Shown here: positions 59,076-64,000 of the stretch, one piece after another
Layout: each line of letters starts with the position of its first letter
Numbering within the stretch: position 1 is the stretch's first letter
Assembly (NCBI GenBank): GCA_030544235.1
Contig: CM060470.1
Span: 8,992,856-9,056,855 of the forward strand
Source: Lepturacanthus savala
Lineage: Eukaryota; Chordata; Actinopteri; Scombriformes; Trichiuridae
DNA: 64,000 bases
Direction of reading: 5' to 3'
Made by a program: the position numbers and the translations under genes
Notes under the pieces: generated by a model
Told to the model about the DNA's origin: nothing
The model's input: the letters and a program-made list of their open reading frames with translations, nothing else
Database searches by the model: none

Positions 59076-60180
59076 TTATATTTATTCTATAGTATTTTTA
59101 TCACTAACAAACACATAAGAGCATTTGGTTGTAGTTCATTAATGTGGAACCAAGAGGTAAATTCATAGTAAAAGCGCTGCGTTATGTGTGTGTGTATATA
59201 TGTATGTATGTATGTGTATATATATATATGTTTGTGTGTGTGTTAAGAATCCATTTGTCCCAAACAGATGGTTTCCCAACAAAATAACACCACAATGTGG
59301 TTATAACATTTCAGTGCAATTCCACTTGCAAATTGATAAATGATCATATTGCATATCTGCTGACTGACTGTGGCGAGACGCACTTATAACATAACGCAAA
59401 CTGTGTGTCGTGATCTGCATTTCTGTCAATGTAACATCCAGCACTATGGGTAATTCACTTTACTTTGGTATTTCTGGAGCCATGAAGGAACATTTTTTAG
59501 ATTTATGAAGTGGCTCCTTAAGGTTTTTTTTCCCCCCTACCAGTAAATTCCCCATTGGAAAGTTTTCTTATTATAATTCAGTATTCTATTGGTTTGTATT
59601 ATGGGCATCAGTCTCTTTTTTTTATATGAACTTTGATTTAGAGATATCAGAATGTCAGTTTGATGTGATGCACAGTGCCATAGCTTTGGAGAAGAAGCCA
59701 GAGCTAAGAGTTTCAGTCAGGAACACACAGCGAATTTATCCCAAACTGATCTGATGCAAACTGCCAAATGTTTCATCTCTTTTCTTCTACAAAGTGTGGG
59801 CTTAATCTTCAGCCTCATCATTATCAGCAACCTCAGTGAATGGCTGTTTCTCACCAATATACATGTTGGGAAGTTGAAGTTAACTCCTCTTTTAGGCTTT
59901 TAAGATTGTAACTCCTCCTCCTCTACTCCACACCATATGGCCACAGGAAATACTCGTTCTGATAGTTCCAGCAGGTGTCTGCTAAAATAATATAACAGGA
60001 CACCTTAAACATGCTTCCAGTCAACCCTTCGTGGATGATAGAAATGAGCATTTGTAGCATTTAGTATAGTTGTTTGTACGAATATACTCAAGGGTTAAAC
60101 TGACTAGATACAGATGTTAAAATATGGTTTATTCTTTTGGTATATGTCCATGCTATGAGCACCAATGATTGTGCTATATA

Positions 60181-60559
60181 CAGCGGGGAACAAAGTACTA
60201 AGAAAATAAGTATAAGATTCTTTACTTGACTAAAAGTAGAAATACTGTCATCAGAAAAATACTCAATAATAAACAAAAGTAAACGTACTGAAGTATTATC
60301 AGATAAATGTACTTAAAGTATCAAAAGCAAAAGTACTCATTACTGAGCATATATTATATTATTAGGATATAGATATAATATTATAGTATATTATTTTAGG
60401 TAAATTATTGAAATATGGAAAGTAGCTAAAGTTGTTAGATAAATGTTGTGGAGTAGAAGTATAAATTGGCATCAAAAGGAAATACTCAAGTAAAGTATCT
60501 GAAAATTGTATTTGATTACAGTACTTGAGTAAATGTACTTAGTTACTTTCCACCACCGG
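60181..60559. repeat. Nearly full-length copy of the same teleost repeat (reverse orientation)
   Basis: It runs from CAGCGGGGAACAAAGTAC to GTACTTAGTTACTTTCCACC, with short inverted ends (CAG.GGGGAA against TTCCACCACCG). The middle contains a diverged TATA-rich segment. Confidence 0.65.
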
Positions 60560-62704
60560 CTACAGAAAATAACAGAATAACATTACTTCCATGTGTTGCA
60601 GGATAATAGTCAATCACATAATCAGATCATTAGTGGCTTGTGAATTTTCTTCAGTAATCTACCTGCCAATTAGACTTGCTGAAATGCACCATGAACACCA
60701 ATGAGCAATTAGTCTGATTGCTTAACAAAATTGTTGGAATAGCAGACAAAGTTTTTTTTTTTCAGCCACAACCAAGTCAAAACCTGCCAGCATGAGATTG
60801 CGTTTGGCACTATTCCGATGTTGGTAACTAACGAGCCAGATTGGCATCTGGAGAGCAGACATCAACCCGCCAGCCAAACGGGAATCTTCTCTTCTGAGGA
60901 GGATATTTGAAACTTGTGAGCTGCTTAGTTGGACAGGAAACCAACTGTTATGGGGTCTTCCTCAGTTAGTAAAGGGAAACTTGATAAGTATCAAAAAAAG
61001 TGAAATGTTTCCTCTCCTTTTAGTCATGTGGGATATATCGGGTTAGGTTTCTGATGACTTGGAGATCCAAACATTGATAATCTCAATAATGTCAAGTAGT
61101 CTAAATAATAATTGTAATTATAGAAGGGCCACTCTGTTACCAGCGCAGAAGTGTAAGTGATGTCCTCCAACTTGAAAAGAATGTGAGATCTTAGTCTCTA
61201 CATGTTTCCCCAAACAGTTTGACAAGCATATGAAGATTAATACATTTGAAAAAAACTACTTGTAATTTTATAGTGAACAGATTCATCTAACCACAGTTTG
61301 TAAAGTTAATGCAAAACACTGAAAAGCTCTGTGTTTATTGATATTCTGTTTGGAGAATTCACTATGTAATAATCGGCTACTATAAGACTGTTTTATAGTC
61401 TGTATAACTACATGAGTATAACTATTTTAAGGAAAGTGAAAATCATCTGTTGCGTTGTTTCATGTAATCACAGACTGATTCTGTGATGTTGACATCAGCT
61501 CTGCGGGGGGGAAACCCATCTGTTACAGGACCCCTTGTTACTGATGAAGATAGCTCTTTATGTTTCTGGCTATGTTTAGGCTTGTTATCATGCTGCAGGA
61601 AAAAAATGAGACCAATGTGATGCCTCTTTGATGGTATTTCATTATAGATAAGAATCTAAACATCTAAAGTATCCAAAACTTTTGCACAGTACTTTATCTC
61701 ACAACAAAGTATGTTTTCCTCCCATTGCGTTATAGTCATGCATGTCAGCGATGTGAAATGATATTCACAGGTGTCCAATATTTCAAGTTATAGCCCAGTA
61801 TTTAGTTATTTTTATAGGGAGTAGTGAATGAGGGAGTAAATCTTTGCCTTTTTTTTTTTTTTTTTAACTTTAGACATGCTGATATCAAAAAATGCGGTAT
61901 CCGCAGCAAAGAGTGGAGGTGTTTGTTGCAAATTTTTATGCAATCATCCTCTACCTTAATTGTTTTCCCTGGTTTGACATAATGAATCACAAACCGCCCC
62001 ACATCTCTGAATGTTACCCCCTCTCCCCTGATGTCAGTGTTTTGTGTTGGTCCTCGTGATGCATCTGACAACAACACGTGCATTTACTCCACACGTCATC
62101 CCGAACCCCCGGAGGAGTAACGCCGCCGTGGCAGAATGTGGAGTATCTTCCTCCCAGATAAAGGCCGTCGAATGGTGTTAAAACGTCTGATCACGGGAGA
62201 GAATTGCAGACGGGTTGGGGGGGGGGGGCGTGCTGACTTGTTTTGACCCCACGCTGCAGCCCCGTGCTCTCACAGGGGTGTTTACCGATGACCAAGTAGC
62301 ACAAGTATGCAGTGACAGGGGCTGACTTGTGCAACTGCAGCTATGCATCGACGGGGCGCGGCGGCGGTTGGGGGGCGCTGGCGGGGGTGTCAGGTGGTGT
62401 TTTATGACCCCTAACATTCCTGAATTATGAACTGCATGTACACAAGCGCTGATACAGAATCTGACTTATCCAAACTGGCCCCATGTGATGTTTTTTTGGC
62501 ATTTTTGAACCACACATTTTCCAAAAACATCATCGCCTTATATTTTTCCTTTTTAACAAATTAGGGTCATTCTGACGTCAGGCTGGTGTTGACCTGTACA
62601 GGAATACAAGGAAACAGCTGATCGTGTCATCCACCTCTAACGTGATTATGCAGTAAAACTTTTCCTGTGGGGAAATGTTCCTTTTTTTATGGATGCCTTC
62701 TTAG

Positions 62705-62731
62705 TTTTTTTTTTTTTTTTTTTTTTTTTTT
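62705..62731. repeat. T27 homopolymer
   Basis: An uninterrupted T run; no adjoining retroelement body was recognised. Confidence 0.9.
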
Positions 62732-63170
62732 CAAACACTGATTCATAGCAGAAAGCTGTAATATGTGCTAGCATAAAAGTAGCTAAATTTAAAATGGCAT
62801 AAATGTGTTCAAAATCTTTCTTATTGTGATGTTTATCCTTAAAAGCATGTTGTGTTAATATTGATAATCAATACCTGTCTGCAATGTACTGATAGGCATC
62901 AACATATATCATGGGTTAAAGGTCATTTTAGGTTTAGGTTTTTTTCACCTACTGTTAGAGCAGAAATGTCTAGGAAATCAATAATCAGTACCAGTCAGAA
63001 GTTTAAGGAAGTATGTCAACTTTTGTCTAATGATTTTTGTATTCCACGTCTACATTTTTGGTTGTTTTAGACAATGCCACGCCGAATCTAAATTGTGCCC
63101 AGAAGAACTAAACACTGACACTATGCACAACCACAGTCTTCATGCTCTAACTCCATCCCCTCCTCCACAG

Positions 63171-63553
63171 GCGCAGATTGGCAGCATCATGGTTTGGCTC
63201 CGCGGTACCCTCGTGACTGGCTGCATTTCCTGGAATAAGCTGGAACCTGAGCCTTGAAAGTCACACCATGAAATGCCTGTAGTACCCCGCTTCACCTTCA
63301 TCCGCCCCCCGCCAGCATCAGCAGGAATCAGGAAGACAAAGAGAGACGCAAACCAATAAGGGACGCCGGGGAGGACGTCCAAGTCTGTCCCTCCGATCTG
63401 TTCCTGGAGACTTTTTATCTATTTAGGTCACACCAGTGTGGGAGGGATCTTTTGGAGTGGAGTGAGTCTATTGGTGTGTGTGTTAGTGTGTGTGTGCGCG
63501 CGAGCGTGTGTCTTTCCGTTTTTGAGTAGGTGCCTGCCCTGGGCACTGAGGCC
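63171..63553 (+). other. lats2: lats2 5' UTR segment with two upstream ORFs
   Basis: A strong acceptor (CCCCTCCTCCACAG) ends at 63170, and no donor is needed before the lats2 ATG at 63554. Short upstream ORFs lie at 63189-63257 (22 codons) and 63268-63282 (ACCATG context, 4 codons). A purine/pyrimidine GT tract is at 63474-63508. Confidence 0.5.
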
Positions 63554-63919
63554 ATGAGGCCCAAGACTTTCCCAGCTGCCCCGTATGTGGGTAACACGCG
63601 GCAGAGGCTTCAGGAAATCAAGGAGGGCCTGAAGCAGCCGGCCAAGCTGGTGAGCCAGGCCCTGCACGGAGGCAGCTCACGCTCCGAGGGCAGCAGGGCG
63701 GCCGACTGCAAAGGCGGGAAAGACACGGCCAGCCGGCAGCAGCAGCTCCGACCCCCGCAGAAGTTCAACAACTACCAGAATGCCTTGCGGGAGATCCGCA
63801 AGTCCCTCATGCCGTTCGCCAACGAGTCGGGCCCGTCTTCGGGGTCGGGACACCCCGCCGGTGCCGGGGAGGTGAACCGGCAGATGCTGCAGGAGCTGGT
63901 CAACGCCGGCTGTGATCAG
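63554..63919 (+). CDS. lats2: lats2, large tumor suppressor kinase 2, first coding exon (partial)
   Basis: LATS2 is the NDR-family Ser/Thr kinase of the Hippo pathway that phosphorylates YAP/TAZ and is activated by MST1/2 with MOB1. This exon encodes residues 1-122, from MRPKTFPAAPYVGNTRQRLQ to LVNAGCDQ, and ends at a CAG|GTGGGG donor in phase 0. It aligns with human LATS2 from MRPKTFPATTYSGNSRQRLQ, with conserved ALREIRKSLMPFANESG and EVNRQMLQELVNAGCDQ. The last block is the start of the UBA domain. A Ser/Gly-rich insertion (SSGSGHPAGAG) is specific to this protein. LATS1 is excluded because its N-terminus begins MKRSEKPEGYRQ and it has a different UBA sequence. The kinase domain lies beyond the window. 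Confidence 0.95.
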
Positions 63920-64000
63920 GTGGGGCAAAGAGAGAGAGAGTGTGTTTATGTGCTCCTGTTGGTGCCTAAGTAAATCTGTTAGCACTTTTTAAATAGTAGT
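63920..64000 (+). other. lats2: Start of lats2 intron after the first coding exon
   Basis: GTGGGG donor, then intronic sequence to the window end. Confidence 0.8.

Larger units (their letters stand above)
55840..63170 (+). other. lats2: Putative lats2 intron 1
   Basis: About 7.3 kb with no recognised coding exon. It contains dispersed repeats at 56752-56850, 58955-59075 and 60181-60559, a G18 run at 58796-58813, a T27 run at 62705-62731, and AC/GT/TATG microsatellites near 56615-56640 and 59185-59240. An unexplained open frame of 86 codons lies at 57696-57953. Confidence 0.45.

Overview
The window is vertebrate genomic DNA, almost certainly from a teleost fish. It has multi-exon genes with GT-AG introns, AT-rich introns, long CA and AT microsatellites, and dispersed repeats of typical teleost appearance. 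Translated exons match vertebrate families closely but show fish-type features. There are no bacterial, CRISPR or phage features. All exon boundaries were read by eye from splice sites, reading phase and protein similarity; none is backed by transcripts.

Left block (1-17.4 kb): the last two coding exons of pla1a (+), then popdc2 (-, three coding exons, complete) and cox17 (-, two coding exons plus a 5' UTR exon, complete). As I recall, this trio has the same order in human 3q13.33.

Middle block (17.4-36 kb): a repeat-rich gap of about 5.7 kb holds a SINE-like insertion with clear target-site duplications. It is followed by a complete ten-exon HCN-like channel gene (+, 518 aa). The S4 of this channel has a methionine in place of one gating arginine, its filter is SYG instead of GYG, and its cyclic-nucleotide phosphate-binding Arg-Thr pair is lost. 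This is the profile described for the hyperpolarization-activated proton channel HCNL1. Convergent to it on the minus strand is a multi-exon gene that I tentatively relate to the fish rapunzel family.

Right block (36-64 kb): ska3 (+, eleven exons, complete), a THAP-domain plus DDE-transposase-derived gene (+, two exons, 499 aa) that has apparently lost one catalytic aspartate, a foldback structure of about 0.95 kb, and lats2 (+). For lats2 there is a candidate non-coding first exon, a 5' UTR and the first coding exon; it runs off the window. As I recall, SKA3 and LATS2 are close together on human 13q12, so a rearrangement junction relative to human lies between cox17 and ska3.

The genes do not form one pathway: they cover a secreted phospholipase, a cardiac/muscle cAMP-binding membrane protein, a mitochondrial copper chaperone, a sperm-type proton channel, a kinetochore subunit, a domesticated transposase and a Hippo kinase. 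The most distinctive content is the proton-channel-like HCN gene, the rapunzel-like gene, the domesticated THAP transposase and the long foldback element.
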